Counted from the stretch's first letter, positions 1 to 9,216 are shown. The stretch is DNA of 64,000 bases from Kitasatospora mediocidica KCTC 9733 (GCF_000744225.1 NZ_JQLN01000004.1:1178001-1242000), one strand, 5' to 3'. The notes: a model not told the origin generated them from the sequence alone. Numbers and translations are program-made.

Positions 1-30
1 AGCTGCACGCCGATAACCAAGGGGGTCCCC

Positions 31-3000
31 GTGCCCGACCCCCGCCGCCTCGCCAAGACCTTCGGGTCAAGCGTGCCCGCCACAATGTCCGCTGGCGAGA
101 GCGCCGCGCTGATGACGCCCGCCAAGCCGTTCTCGCCCGGCATACCCATCAGCCCGTACGACGGCTACTCCCGCACTCCCCGCGCCCACGAGTACGTCAC
201 CAACTACAACACCAGTGCCCGCCCCCGCTCCCATGAGCGGGTCAGTTTCGACACCCTCCGCGGTCTCATCGAGTCGTACGACGTGGCGCAGATGTGCATC
301 TGGCACCGGATTGACTCGATCCGGTCTCTGGACTGGTCGCTGGTCGCTGCCCCGCACTTCGACGGCGACGTGGCTGACGCAATCAACATCGGCATGGCCG
401 CCCTGTCCAAGCCCGACCGTCAGACCCCTTTCTCCAGCTGGCTGTCCGCCTACCTGTACGACGTACTCGCCTACGACGCAGGCGCCCTCTACCGGCTCCG
501 CAACCGGCGCGGCGACGCGATCGGGCTCATGAACGTCGACGGCACCACGATCGCACCCCTGCTGGACTACTGGGGTCGCTCTCCCGGGGACGGCGCGGAA
601 GCCTATGTGCAGTACGCGAACGGGCTGCCGTGGAACTGGCTGACCCGATCCGATCTGATCTACGAGCCGTTCCGGAAGCGCCCGAACTCGCCGTACGGGT
701 TGGCGCCGCTCGAAACAATCATCTTGAATGCCAACACGGACATCCGCTTCCAGGTCTATTTTTTGGAGCGGTTCACCGAGGGCAACATCCCTCAGGCATT
801 CGCCTCAGCGCCCGAATCCTGGTCGCCCGACCAGATCGAGCAGTGGCAGACGCTGTGGGACTCCTTCATGGCCGGCGACCAGGCCGCCAAGCACACCATC
901 AAGTGGATGCCCGGCGGCTCCACGATCGCCTGGTCGAACGAGAAGGACTTCACCGACGCCTTCTCACTCTTCCTCATGAGGAAGACCGCGGCCGCCTTTC
1001 ACGTCGTCCCGTCCGACCTCGGGTTCACCGAGAACGTCAACCTGTCTTCCGGCGAGTCGCAGGCCGACGTCCAGCACCGCGTCGGCGACCTGCCGCTGAT
1101 CCGCCACATCCAGCACATCCTCACCAGCTTCCTGCAAGACGACCTGCACCTCCCCGTCGCGTTCACGTTCGATCTCGGCGAAGAGCAGGCCGACCGCCTC
1201 CAGCAGGCCCAAGCCGACCAGATCTACATCCAGAATGGCGTGATCGGCGCATCCGACATCCGCGCCATGCGGTACGGGCTGGAGGAACCCGAGGGCGTGC
1301 CCGTCCCCCGGTACATCTTCACGGCCCACGGCGGCCCCATCCCGCTGGCTTCCCTGTATGCAGTCGCAGGACAGCTCGACCCTGCAACTGCCGCGCCGCT
1401 GCCGGGCGCCGCGCTGCCGCACACCGCCTTCGCCGGCGCCGAGGGGGTCGTGCCGAACCCGCCGATCATGGTGGCGCCGCTCGCCGAGCAGGAGTACGGT
1501 CCGGCCGCTCTCCCGCCGGCCCCGCCTCCGCAGCCCGCAGCGCCCGAGCCTGTGGCGAAAAGCGAAACTGCGGGCATCACCAGCACGACCGGCATCACCG
1601 GTTACGACCTCGACGACGACGAGGACGAGCAGAGCAAGGAGCAGCTCACCAAGGCCGAACTCGCCGCGTTCCGTAAGTTCGCCAAGTCCCGCCTACGGGC
1701 AGCGAAGTGGCGGGACTTCGAGTTCCGCACCATCAGTCCCGTCCGCGCGCGGCGCCTCAACCAGGCCGGAAGGCTCACCCTTCGCAAGGCGGAGGGCGAC
1801 GTCGCCGTCGCAGGACTCGCAATCCAGGCCGCCGACACCGGCCGCGTGCTGATGCTGCAGCGGGCCCTCGACCCCGACGATCCGGCAGCCGGCACGTGGG
1901 AGTTCCCCGGAGGTCACCTCGAAGGCGAGGAGACCCCACTCCAAGGGGCGTGGCGGGAATGGGCCGAGGAGACCAACCGCATCCCGCCCCCCGGCATCCA
2001 GACCGGCTCATGGGCCAGCGCCGATGGCATCTACCAGGGCATCGTCTGGAGCGTCGACTCCGAGAACTGCGTGCCCCTGGACGGCCGCGGCCAGGTGTCG
2101 AACCCGGACGACCCGGACGGCGACTGCATCGAGGCGATCGCCTGGTGGTCACCCGACCAGCTCGCCGGGAACCCGGCGGTGCGGCCGGAACTGCTGGCCA
2201 GCCTGCCGGATGTGCTCACTGCCCTCGGCATCGAGGCGGACGACAGCTCGGCCGAACTGGCGAAGGCGGCTGCCAACCCAAAAGGCTCGGCCCCTGACGG
2301 GGCCTGGCCTGGATGGGAACTGGACCTGGCAGTCGCCGCGCACTGGGCGCCGCTCATCGCCGAGGCCATCACCGGGGTCCTGACTGCCGACAAGGCGCGC
2401 CAACTGGTCACCAGCTACGCCGCCCAGGCGAACACCAGTGACGCCCTCACCTGGCTCAACGGGCAGGGCATCGACCTGGCCGCCCCGCTCGTCCCCGTCC
2501 TGGCCGGGCTCGCCACCGACGCCTACCTCCTCGGGACAGCTTCGGCACAGGCTGCCGCCAGCGGCGGCGAGATGCAGCTCGGCGACTGGGAGCCAGGCCG
2601 CACCGATACGGCCCAGGATCGGATCGAGGAACTCGGGGCGGCGACCGGACTGGCCGCCGTCCTCGCCGCGGTGCCAGCCCTCGCCGACCGGGTCGCCGCC
2701 TCACGGATGAAGGACGCCGCCCGCGCCCTGTCCTCGGGCGCGGCCGCCGGAGACACCCCGGATGCCATCACCGACGCAGTCACCACCGCAGCCTCAGCCC
2801 CCAGCACAGCCGAGGCCGTGACCGTCACCGAGACCACCCGCGGATCCGGCGCCGCAGCCCTCGACTACTACACCCAGCAGGGCATCACCACCACACGCTG
2901 GCTCACCGAGCCGGACGGCCGCGTCTGCCCGGCATGCGACGCCAACGCCGCCGCCGGCCGCCAGGCCGTCGGGGCAACTTACCCGAGCGGCGACACTTCG

Positions 3001-3045
3001 CCGCCCGCCCACCCGAACTGCCGGTGCGCCCTCGCCCCCGCCTAG
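31..3045 (+). CDS. phage portal protein fused to Nudix and MuF-like head morphogenesis domains
   Basis: 1004 aa, GTG start behind an AAGGGGG ribosome binding site. The first ~480 residues read as a siphovirus portal protein, the dodecameric DNA gate of the capsid, followed by a Pro/Ala-rich linker and a WRDFEF segment common at actinophage portal ends. Residues ~595-725 form a Nudix hydrolase domain: the box at ~620-645 (GGHLEGEE...REWAEET) fits GX5EX7REUXEE, with Asn at the usual last Gly. The C terminus (~960-1000) is MuF-like, with CPAC and HPNCRC cysteine motifs. Portal-MuF pairing is known in actinophages; a Nudix domain between them is unusual. As the first gene here, it implies that terminase genes lie just left of the window. 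Confidence 0.85.
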   Translation: MPDPRRLAKTFGSSVPATMSAGESAALMTPAKPFSPGIPISPYDGYSRTPRAHEYVTNYNTSARPRSHERVSFDTLRGLIESYDVAQMCIWHRIDSIRSLDWSLVAAPHFDGDVADAINIGMAALSKPDRQTPFSSWLSAYLYDVLAYDAGALYRLRNRRGDAIGLMNVDGTTIAPLLDYWGRSPGDGAEAYVQYANGLPWNWLTRSDLIYEPFRKRPNSPYGLAPLETIILNANTDIRFQVYFLERFTEGNIPQAFASAPESWSPDQIEQWQTLWDSFMAGDQAAKHTIKWMPGGSTIAWSNEKDFTDAFSLFLMRKTAAAFHVVPSDLGFTENVNLSSGESQADVQHRVGDLPLIRHIQHILTSFLQDDLHLPVAFTFDLGEEQADRLQQAQADQIYIQNGVIGASDIRAMRYGLEEPEGVPVPRYIFTAHGGPIPLASLYAVAGQLDPATAAPLPGAALPHTAFAGAEGVVPNPPIMVAPLAEQEYGPAALPPAPPPQPAAPEPVAKSETAGITSTTGITGYDLDDDEDEQSKEQLTKAELAAFRKFAKSRLRAAKWRDFEFRTISPVRARRLNQAGRLTLRKAEGDVAVAGLAIQAADTGRVLMLQRALDPDDPAAGTWEFPGGHLEGEETPLQGAWREWAEETNRIPPPGIQTGSWASADGIYQGIVWSVDSENCVPLDGRGQVSNPDDPDGDCIEAIAWWSPDQLAGNPAVRPELLASLPDVLTALGIEADDSSAELAKAAANPKGSAPDGAWPGWELDLAVAAHWAPLIAEAITGVLTADKARQLVTSYAAQANTSDALTWLNGQGIDLAAPLVPVLAGLATDAYLLGTASAQAAASGGEMQLGDWEPGRTDTAQDRIEELGAATGLAAVLAAVPALADRVAASRMKDAARALSSGAAAGDTPDAITDAVTTAASAPSTAEAVTVTETTRGSGAAALDYYTQQGITTTRWLTEPDGRVCPACDANAAAGRQAVGATYPSGDTSPPAHPNCRCALAPA

Positions 3046-3053
3046 GAGGTGCC

Positions 3054-3437
3054 GTGAACGACCAACCCCAGCGCTACGTCCTAGGGATCGCCTACCAGGC
3101 CGGCCCCGACCCGCGGATCCAGCGGGGCGCCGACGGCGGCCGCGACTTCTTCTCCGAGGACGAACTGGAGAAGGCCGCATGGGGATTCCTGCAAAAGGGC
3201 GCCCAAGTCGGCCTCTTCCACGGCCCCGAGGAGTCGATCGGGGCCGCAACCGTCGTCGAGTCATACATCTGGCGCGCCGAACCCTGGGACCTCGGCAACG
3301 GCACCGTCGTCCGCAAAGGTGACTGGCTGATCGGCGCGATCCTCGACGAGCCCGCCTGGCAGCTCTACAAGTCCGGGCGCGTAACTGGCTGGTCGCCCCA
3401 GGGCTCAGCACGCCGCATCACGAACCGGAGCAGCTGA
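3054..3437 (+). CDS. XkdF-like prohead protease
   Basis: 127 aa. GTG start 8 bases after the portal stop, with the TAGGAGGT ribosome binding site overlapping that stop. The sequence resembles the XkdF family (PBSX-type putative phage serine protease): an N-terminal VLGIAYQAG strand, an acidic 'FFSEDELEKAAWGFL' helix, the GLFHG histidine region, 'TVVESYIW', and a C-terminal 'VTGWSPQG' motif. In phages this protein usually sits between portal and capsid and processes the prohead. Its stop overlaps the next start as TGATG, so the two genes are translationally coupled. Confidence 0.7.
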   Translation: MNDQPQRYVLGIAYQAGPDPRIQRGADGGRDFFSEDELEKAAWGFLQKGAQVGLFHGPEESIGAATVVESYIWRAEPWDLGNGTVVRKGDWLIGAILDEPAWQLYKSGRVTGWSPQGSARRITNRSS

Positions 3438-5086
3438 TGACCACACCAGCAGATGACTTCACGGAACTGCGTGACGCCGACATCCCCCGCGTTGACCTCG
3501 TGGACAAGGCGGCGAACGGCACCACGTTCCTGATTGCCAAGCGCGCCGACGGCGAGGGCCTCATGGACCCCGGCTTCGTCCGGGACCTGATCGGCAAGGC
3601 CGCACCCGAGCCCACCCGCGAGGAAACCGTGACCATGACTGGCAGCCCCAGCGCACTCATGAAGCTCATCCACGAAGCCACAGTGCGCCGCGAGGCCGCG
3701 CCGATCGCCAAGGCCGACCACTCGGCCTCGCAGGACGAAGAGGTAACCAAGATGGTCGGCGGAGAACTGGACGACGGCGTCGACGGCATGGACCCCACCG
3801 TGGTCCTCGCCGCACCCGAGAGCGACGACGCCCCAGGCGATCCCAACGAGCCCGGCAGCCCCGCCTGGGAAGCCGTGGACGCGGCGACCGCCCAGAAGTG
3901 GACGTCGATCGCGGTCCGCCTCAAGAACGCCCTCGGGGTCCTCGCGGACCGGGAGATGCTCGAAGCCGCCACCGCCGACCCCGACGACGCCGACAACGCC
4001 TGGGACCTGCAGGACGCGCAGGCCGCCCTCGACTACGTCATCGACATCCTCGCCGGGTTCGCCGTCGACGAGCAGGCCGAAGCCGAACTGTGCACCGAAG
4101 CGATGGAGCAGGTCGGCAAGGCACTCGGCGGGTTCGACACCGCCCCGCTCGACACGTTCGAGGCCCTCGCTCCGGTCGCCAAGGCCGGCCGCAGCCTGTC
4201 CGCGGCGAACGAGCAGGCCATCCGTGACGCCGTCAGCAGCCTGCAGAAGGTACTCGCCTCCCTGCCCGCCGCGCCCATCGAGAAGGACAGCGGCCCCCTG
4301 GCCGCCAACGCCGCCCGCGAGGAGCCGACCATGACCGAGCCGACCACGGCCGCCGACACCATCGAAGCCGCAGGCGCGGCACCCGCCATGGGCGCCCAGA
4401 AGCCGATGGCCAAGGCTGACGCCGACAAGCCCGAAATGGTCGCCGTCTACGACCAGAACGGCAACCTCGTCGGAGTGGTCGACCCCACCGACATCACCGT
4501 GATCCAGGGCGCCGGATCCAACAAGGCGTCGGACGACGGCACTTCCGAGGCAGGCGACGCCGACACTTCGGACGACGCCGACGCCACCCAGACCACCGAC
4601 CTCGAACCGCAGCCCGCGGACCAGGCCGGAACCCCCGCCGACGCCGCCCCCGACAACGGCGACGACGACACCGTCACCAAGAAGACCACCGACGAGAACA
4701 ACACCTTCTCGGACATGTTCAAGAGCAGCCTCCTGGCTGCGGTCGAAGACGTCATGACGAAGCACAGCGCCTCGCAGACCGCGGAGATCGCCAAGACCGG
4801 CGATGCGGTCATCGAACTGGCGGAGCTCGTCGAGACGCTCAAGGGCCGCATCGGGACGCTGGAGGAGCAGCCCGCCGAGCCGAAGATCTTCACCCAGGGG
4901 GCCGGCCCCACGCCGCAGAATCTGCGCGGCCAGGACCGAGACGCCCCCGCGATCGACGTCACGAAGGCCCAGGAACTCAAGAAGAGCCTCATGGCCTCCA
5001 CCGACGCCGTCGAACAGCGCAACATCGCGGCCCTCATGAACCAGCAGGCCCGACTCGCGTTCGACCAGCTCCAGCAGCGCAGCTGA
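3437..5086 (+). CDS. putative prohead scaffold / capsid assembly protein
   Basis: 549 aa, ATG overlapping the protease stop. It starts with a 'DIPRVDLVDKAANGTTFLIAKR'-type segment (residues ~11-32) often seen at the end of XkdF-type proteases. Acidic, Ala-rich, low-complexity sequence follows, then a helical C terminus (residues ~400-549) that could form coiled coil. Its position directly before the major capsid gene, high acidity and helical content fit a scaffolding or assembly protein. No catalytic motif is visible, so function is inferred from position and composition. A strong hairpin follows the stop. Confidence 0.55.
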   Translation: MTTPADDFTELRDADIPRVDLVDKAANGTTFLIAKRADGEGLMDPGFVRDLIGKAAPEPTREETVTMTGSPSALMKLIHEATVRREAAPIAKADHSASQDEEVTKMVGGELDDGVDGMDPTVVLAAPESDDAPGDPNEPGSPAWEAVDAATAQKWTSIAVRLKNALGVLADREMLEAATADPDDADNAWDLQDAQAALDYVIDILAGFAVDEQAEAELCTEAMEQVGKALGGFDTAPLDTFEALAPVAKAGRSLSAANEQAIRDAVSSLQKVLASLPAAPIEKDSGPLAANAAREEPTMTEPTTAADTIEAAGAAPAMGAQKPMAKADADKPEMVAVYDQNGNLVGVVDPTDITVIQGAGSNKASDDGTSEAGDADTSDDADATQTTDLEPQPADQAGTPADAAPDNGDDDTVTKKTTDENNTFSDMFKSSLLAAVEDVMTKHSASQTAEIAKTGDAVIELAELVETLKGRIGTLEEQPAEPKIFTQGAGPTPQNLRGQDRDAPAIDVTKAQELKKSLMASTDAVEQRNIAALMNQQARLAFDQLQQRS

Positions 5087-5107
5087 CGCCAGCGCCCCAC
5101 CCACTTC

Positions 5108-5140
5108 AAAGCCCCTGCCGGCCACGCCGACAGGGGCTTT
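5108..5140 (+). terminator. hairpin between scaffold and major capsid genes
   Basis: Arms AAAGCCCCTG (5108-5117) and CAGGGGCTTT (5131-5140) pair perfectly; an inner CGGC/GCCG stem closes a CAC loop after one mismatch. It ends in TTT and lies 24 bases before the capsid start. It could be a partial terminator or a 5' stabiliser of capsid mRNA. Confidence 0.6.
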
Positions 5141-5163
5141 CGCATACCCAGAGGTAGGCACTC

Positions 5164-6657
5164 ATGAACAACCAGCAGGAAATGACGGAGGCTACCCTGG
5201 CGGCAATCGCCAAGGCCTCGACCACCGGCATCACCAGCGCGACCGGCCTGTACTCCTACGACCTCGGACCGCTCGTCCAGCTCGTCCCCGTCGTCACCCC
5301 GGCCCGCGACGCCATCCCCCGTGTCACCGCCACCGACGGTAACCCGTACGCCGTGTGGCGTGCCATTCTCAACAACACCAGCGCCCAGCCCAGCCCGTTC
5401 ATGGGCCTGGACTTCGCAGCGAACGTCTCCAAGGTGTCCGAGCAGGACTTCCAGGCGAAGTACATGCGCTCCGGCATGGGCGGCACCGTCACCCTCGACG
5501 CGCAGGACTTCTCCAAGGGCTACTCCGATGCCAACGCCGTCGCCACGTTCCAGACCCTGAACCAGGTACTGATCGGAGACGACAGGGCCCTCGTCGGCGC
5601 CCAGTCCTTCCCGCTGGCCCGGCCCGCCGCCCCCACGCTGACCCAGCACGCCACCGGTGGCAGCATCGGCGCCGTCCAGGTGTACGTGGGCGTCGCCGCC
5701 CGAACCGGGATCGGCTACTACTACGGCACCGGCAACAGCCGTGGCAACAGCGGCAGCACCACGTTCGGATCCGGCACGGCCAACAGCATCACCGGCACCG
5801 TCGCCGCCGTGCGGGGCGCCGTCTGCTACGACTGGTTCCAGTCTGCCGACGGCTCGACCTGGTACTACTACACCACCACCACGGTCAACACGGTCACCAT
5901 GACCGCGGTCATCAGCTCCAACAACGCGCTGCCGTCCGGCCTCGCGGTCCCCGACCTGTCCGTGAACTGGAAGGGCACCGCGAACGCCGTCCCGACCATC
6001 AACACGTCCGCGGACAACAACTCTGGCGACCCGACCCAGTACGACGGTCTCCTCGCCTCGCTCGCCGGGGACTACTCCTCGACCGGCCAGTGGGTGCAGT
6101 CCGGCACCGCCAACGCGAACCCGTCGACGTTCAGCTCACTCGACGGCGCGTCGCTGACCCTGGGCGGCGGAAGCGTCAACGAGTTCAACCAGTACCTGTT
6201 CCTGCCGCTGTGGAACGCCGTCAAGTGCTCCCCGACTGCGCTGATGATGAACGCGGCGCAGGCCCAGGAGACCGCAACCCTGATCCTCGGGTCGACCGGT
6301 GCGACGACGTTCCTCAACACCGACGCCTCCGGACGTCTCAACGTCACCGCCGGTGGCCGGGTCGGCAGCGTCATCAACGCCCCGGCCGGCGGCATCGAGG
6401 TCCCCATCGAGGTTCACCCGTCGGTTCCGCCCGGCACCATCGTCGCGCGAACGGACAGGGTGCCGTTCCCGCAGGCCAACGTCTCCAACGTGCTCGAATA
6501 CCGGGCACTGCGCGACACCTACCGGTACGACTACGCCAGCGCTCGTCTGGCGAACACCGCCGGCGGCGGCCCTCGGGTCGACTACGAGATCGAGTCGCTC
6601 GGAGCCTTCGTGAACCGTGCGCCGGTCGCAATGGCCGTTTTGTCCAATGTGGGCTAA
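5164..6657 (+). CDS. major capsid protein (HK97-like, with an inserted domain)
   Basis: 497 aa, ATG start with a GAGGTAGG ribosome binding site. Residues ~1-140 and ~310-497 show the N-arm, spine helix and beta strands expected of an HK97-fold capsid protein, including 'TDRVPFPQANVSNVLEYRALRDTYRYDY' near the C terminus (~435-465). Residues ~145-300 are Gly/Ser/Thr/Tyr-rich with alternating short strands (GYYYGTGNSRGN, STWYYYTTTTVN), probably an Ig-like surface insertion. Position after protease and scaffold supports the call. An N-terminal peptide (~20-32) closely matches a linker in the portal fusion. Confidence 0.75.
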   Translation: MNNQQEMTEATLAAIAKASTTGITSATGLYSYDLGPLVQLVPVVTPARDAIPRVTATDGNPYAVWRAILNNTSAQPSPFMGLDFAANVSKVSEQDFQAKYMRSGMGGTVTLDAQDFSKGYSDANAVATFQTLNQVLIGDDRALVGAQSFPLARPAAPTLTQHATGGSIGAVQVYVGVAARTGIGYYYGTGNSRGNSGSTTFGSGTANSITGTVAAVRGAVCYDWFQSADGSTWYYYTTTTVNTVTMTAVISSNNALPSGLAVPDLSVNWKGTANAVPTINTSADNNSGDPTQYDGLLASLAGDYSSTGQWVQSGTANANPSTFSSLDGASLTLGGGSVNEFNQYLFLPLWNAVKCSPTALMMNAAQAQETATLILGSTGATTFLNTDASGRLNVTAGGRVGSVINAPAGGIEVPIEVHPSVPPGTIVARTDRVPFPQANVSNVLEYRALRDTYRYDYASARLANTAGGGPRVDYEIESLGAFVNRAPVAMAVLSNVG

Positions 6658-6674
6658 GTGACCCACCTGGCAAC

Positions 6675-6705
6675 GGAGGCCGGGGGCGACCAACCCTCGG
6701 CCTCC
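6675..6705 (+). terminator. hairpin downstream of the major capsid gene
   Basis: GGAGGCCGGGGG (6675-6686) pairs with CCCTCGGCCTCC (6694-6705), 12 bp including one G-U pair and a 7-base loop. No T-tract follows, so mRNA processing, stabilisation or attenuation is as likely as termination. Confidence 0.5.
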
Positions 6706-6731
6706 CGCGCACCCAGCAAAAGGGGCTCCTG

Positions 6732-7178
6732 ATGGTGATTCCACCGCCGCGCGCGGCTGTTCCGCTGCCGCATTTCGTTCCGACGCAGGAGCTGTTCCGG
6801 GCGGATGGCCTGACGCTGACTGGCACGTCGAACACGGTGACGGCGAACGTCACCAACCAGGTCAACGGCGCGACTGGCGGTCTGATCGATGTGTCGTCAG
6901 TAGCAAACGGCCTGCTGGTCGTCAACGCGAGCATCGCGCCGACTGGCACCACGCCTGGCCTGGCAGTGTTCTTCGATGTTCAGGACGCGTACGGCAACTG
7001 GTGTTTGGTGTCGAATTCGACGGCGATCTCGGGCGCGGTCCTGAACTCCAGCGGCACGGTATACGGCCAGATCTCCAACGGCTACAACCTGTCCTTCGCA
7101 GGCCGGATCCGCTGGGTCGTCACAGGCACGGCGACGCCGACGTTCAGTGGCGTGAGCTTCAGCCTGTACGGCCGCTGA
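6732..7178 (+). CDS. putative capsid decoration or minor structural protein
   Basis: 148 aa. ATG chosen for the AAGGGGCT ribosome binding site directly upstream; the open frame extends further up but antisense-like to the capsid gene. The protein is rich in Thr, Val, Gly and Asn with predicted beta strands (VTANVTNQVNG, GRIRWVVTGTATPTFSGVSFSLYG) and no charged helices. It follows the capsid hairpin, where decoration or spike proteins are common. Function is inferred from position and composition only. Confidence 0.5.
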   Translation: MVIPPPRAAVPLPHFVPTQELFRADGLTLTGTSNTVTANVTNQVNGATGGLIDVSSVANGLLVVNASIAPTGTTPGLAVFFDVQDAYGNWCLVSNSTAISGAVLNSSGTVYGQISNGYNLSFAGRIRWVVTGTATPTFSGVSFSLYGR

Positions 7179-7218
7179 CCCACCTATCCACCCGATCTAC
7201 ACCCTCTAGGAGAGCAGC

Positions 7219-7551
7219 ATGCGCCTGTACACGCGCACGGGCGCGACCGCGCTCGACGACCCCGAATGGGGCCACTTCGAAGCCGACGAGCAGGGCGGCT
7301 TCGACCTTCCCGACCAGCTGGCCGAGCAGCAGCGGGCATTCGCGGTGCGCGGGAGCCACGCCTGGGAGACCGACATCGAGCGTCAGCACCGGCTTGTCAC
7401 CGAGGAGCGGGAGCGGCGCCAGGATCCGGCGACACTGTTGCAGGCCGTGGAACAGCTGGTGAAGGCCCAGGTTCCATCCCCATCGGTCGAGAACGCTGCG
7501 CCGGTCAAGCGCACCTCGAAGCGCGCTCCTTCGACCCCGGCTGGCAACTAG
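7219..7551 (+). CDS. hypothetical phage protein after the capsid
   Basis: 110 aa, ATG with GGAGAG ribosome binding site. The N-terminal half is compact (MRLYTRTGATALDDPEWGHF...GGFDLPDQLAEQQ), the centre has a charged helix (ERQHRLVTEERERR), and the tail is a basic Pro/Ser/Lys-rich stretch. I cannot assign a family. Genes of this size here often encode head-joining or assembly accessory proteins, but nothing in the sequence shows it. It ends tail-to-tail with a leftward membrane-protein gene, stop codon against stop codon. Confidence 0.55.
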   Translation: MRLYTRTGATALDDPEWGHFEADEQGGFDLPDQLAEQQRAFAVRGSHAWETDIERQHRLVTEERERRQDPATLLQAVEQLVKAQVPSPSVENAAPVKRTSKRAPSTPAGN

Positions 7552-7776
7552 TCAGCGCCAGGCGGCCAGTGCCCGCTGTCCGAGCCGCCACCCGGCAACG
7601 GCAGCCCAGGCAATGCCCTGGTACGTCCAGACGAAGAGCATGACCATGAGCCAGACCATCAGCTCAAGCATCCGCCACAGCAGCAGGATCGGGCCCACCA
7701 GCATCCAGCCGACCGGGCCCATGCTGACCCACTGACGTCGGCCTCTGCCTGCACGCCAGGACATGCCAACTCTCAT
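7552..7776 (-). CDS. small membrane protein encoded against the structural operon
   Basis: 74 aa on the minus strand. Start chosen at 7776, where GGAGGGGAG lies about 6 bases upstream; an in-frame start 60 bases earlier has no such site. A basic N terminus (RAGRGRRQ) precedes a long hydrophobic stretch rich in Trp, Met and Leu (GWMLVGPILLLW...MLELMVWLMVMLFVW), enough for one or two membrane helices, and a short basic tail. It is the only leftward gene within the head-tail operon. Placement fits a prophage moron, for example a gene expressed during lysogeny. Function is unknown. Confidence 0.55.
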   Translation of the reverse strand: MRVGMSWRAGRGRRQWVSMGPVGWMLVGPILLLWRMLELMVWLMVMLFVWTYQGIAWAAVAGWRLGQRALAAWR

Positions 7777-7868
7777 GCTCGTCTCCCCTCCACTTGAGCT
7801 GCGGGCAGCGTAGCGGCCATATGCCGCCCGCACCACGAGTTCCGATCAGATGAACGGCGGTGACGGCG

Positions 7869-8795
7869 ATGCCCGCTACGCCCTACATCACACCAGCCAT
7901 GCTCACTGCCGCCCCGGCAGGATTGTCCTGGTCGGTCGTCCCCACTCTCACGGCCGGCGCCCCCGCCCAACTGGCGCAGCTCGCCCAGGTCTGCTGGCAG
8001 GCGACGTCGGCGGTCGACCGGTACTGCCGGCAGCCGCTGCGGGCCGTCATCAACACGGAGACCAGTGCGGGTCCGGGCCTGCCGCGCATCACCTCGGACC
8101 GGAACACCCGTAGAGGCACGATCGTGACGCGGCGCTGGCCCGTCACGTCTGTGGCCGCCATCCAGGTGTCGCCCTCGATCGCTTTCCCGGAGCAGTGGAC
8201 GCTGGTTCCGCCCGGCCAGTGGAGGATCCGACACCCAGTGATCCTCTCGGCTGCTCCCACCCCGGAGACGGGCCCATCGGGCGGAAACGCCATCGACGTG
8301 GCACCCGGATACATCACCTGGGACCGCGGCAAGGGCGGCTGGGACGTGATGACGTCTTACCAGTCCGGGCACCCGCACGCCGGACTCGCCGCGTCTGCCA
8401 CCTCCGGGGCCCAGACGCTGACCGTGGACGACGTCACCGGCTGGGCGGACACCGTCGGGTTCCTGTACGACGGGGTGTCAACCGAACTGGTCGAGGTGAA
8501 CGCTGCCGCGGCAACAACCCCCGTGCAACTGCCGGGCATCGGCGGCACTGTGCAGGCCGGACCAGGACAGCTGACACTCTCCCAGCCGCTGGCATTCAGC
8601 CACGGCGCCGGAGCCGTACTTTCCGCGCTGCCGCCGGACGTCATTCGCGCCACCGCCCTGCAGGCCTCGGTCATGGCCTTGGAGAACATCGACGCAATCG
8701 CCACCCAGTCCCTGTCCGGGCAAATGGCCGGCGGCACCACCATCCTCGCCGAGGAAGTCGAGCTGATCCTCGACGACTACCGGCGGGTCGCCTGA
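7869..8795 (+). CDS. head-tail connector / adaptor protein
   Basis: 308 aa from the ATG at 7869, preceded by GGCGGTGA; a GTG three codons upstream is an alternative. The first ~130 residues have the helical pattern of gp6-like connectors (ITPAMLTAAPAGLSW..., CWQATSAVDRYCRQPLR). A beta-rich insertion follows (TLTVDDVTGWADTVGFLYDG, ~175-260), and the C-terminal helix returns to the connector fold (DVIRATALQASVMALENIDAIATQSLSG). It comes before the stopper, neck and terminator genes, as in other siphoviruses. Coupled to the next gene by TGATG. Confidence 0.6.
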   Translation: MPATPYITPAMLTAAPAGLSWSVVPTLTAGAPAQLAQLAQVCWQATSAVDRYCRQPLRAVINTETSAGPGLPRITSDRNTRRGTIVTRRWPVTSVAAIQVSPSIAFPEQWTLVPPGQWRIRHPVILSAAPTPETGPSGGNAIDVAPGYITWDRGKGGWDVMTSYQSGHPHAGLAASATSGAQTLTVDDVTGWADTVGFLYDGVSTELVEVNAAAATTPVQLPGIGGTVQAGPGQLTLSQPLAFSHGAGAVLSALPPDVIRATALQASVMALENIDAIATQSLSGQMAGGTTILAEEVELILDDYRRVA

Positions 8796-9202
8796 TGGCC
8801 AGGGCCCGAACCGCCCGCGGCGGCAGCGGGGCAAGCGGAGCCGACGCGGTCCTCAAATTCCGCAACCGGCTCCTCAACACCTACCGCGGGACCGCCGCGA
8901 ACACATACGGCGACCTCACCGACGTCGGCACCCTGTACCTCACCGGCGTGCCGGCCGCCCTTGCCGAGACCACCCAGACCTACTTCGACGCGGCGACCCA
9001 ACGCAACCAGATCACCCGCGAGATCACCTGCCGCGTCGACTCGTGGGTGGACATCATCACCACCGACACGATCGAGGACACCACCACGGGCCTCTACTAC
9101 CTGATCGAGGGCATCAAATCCGAGCCCGGGATCGGCTACTACCCGCCGCCGAAAATCCTCACCCTGCGGATGCGCTCCGGCGTCAGCATCCAATCCGACT
9201 GA
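8795..9202 (+). CDS. head closure / stopper protein
   Basis: 135 aa, ATG overlapping the upstream stop. After a short Gly/Ala/Arg-rich N terminus it is a small beta-rich protein with 'YFDAATQRNQITREITCRVDSWVDI' and 'GLYYLIEGIKSEPGIGYYPPPKILTLRM', consistent with the SPP1 gp16-type stopper family (phage head-tail joining). Order connector-stopper-gp10-terminator supports the role. Assignment rests on pattern and synteny. Confidence 0.6.
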   Translation: MARARTARGGSGASGADAVLKFRNRLLNTYRGTAANTYGDLTDVGTLYLTGVPAALAETTQTYFDAATQRNQITREITCRVDSWVDIITTDTIEDTTTGLYYLIEGIKSEPGIGYYPPPKILTLRMRSGVSIQSD

Positions 9203-9216
9203 CGAGGAGCACAGAG

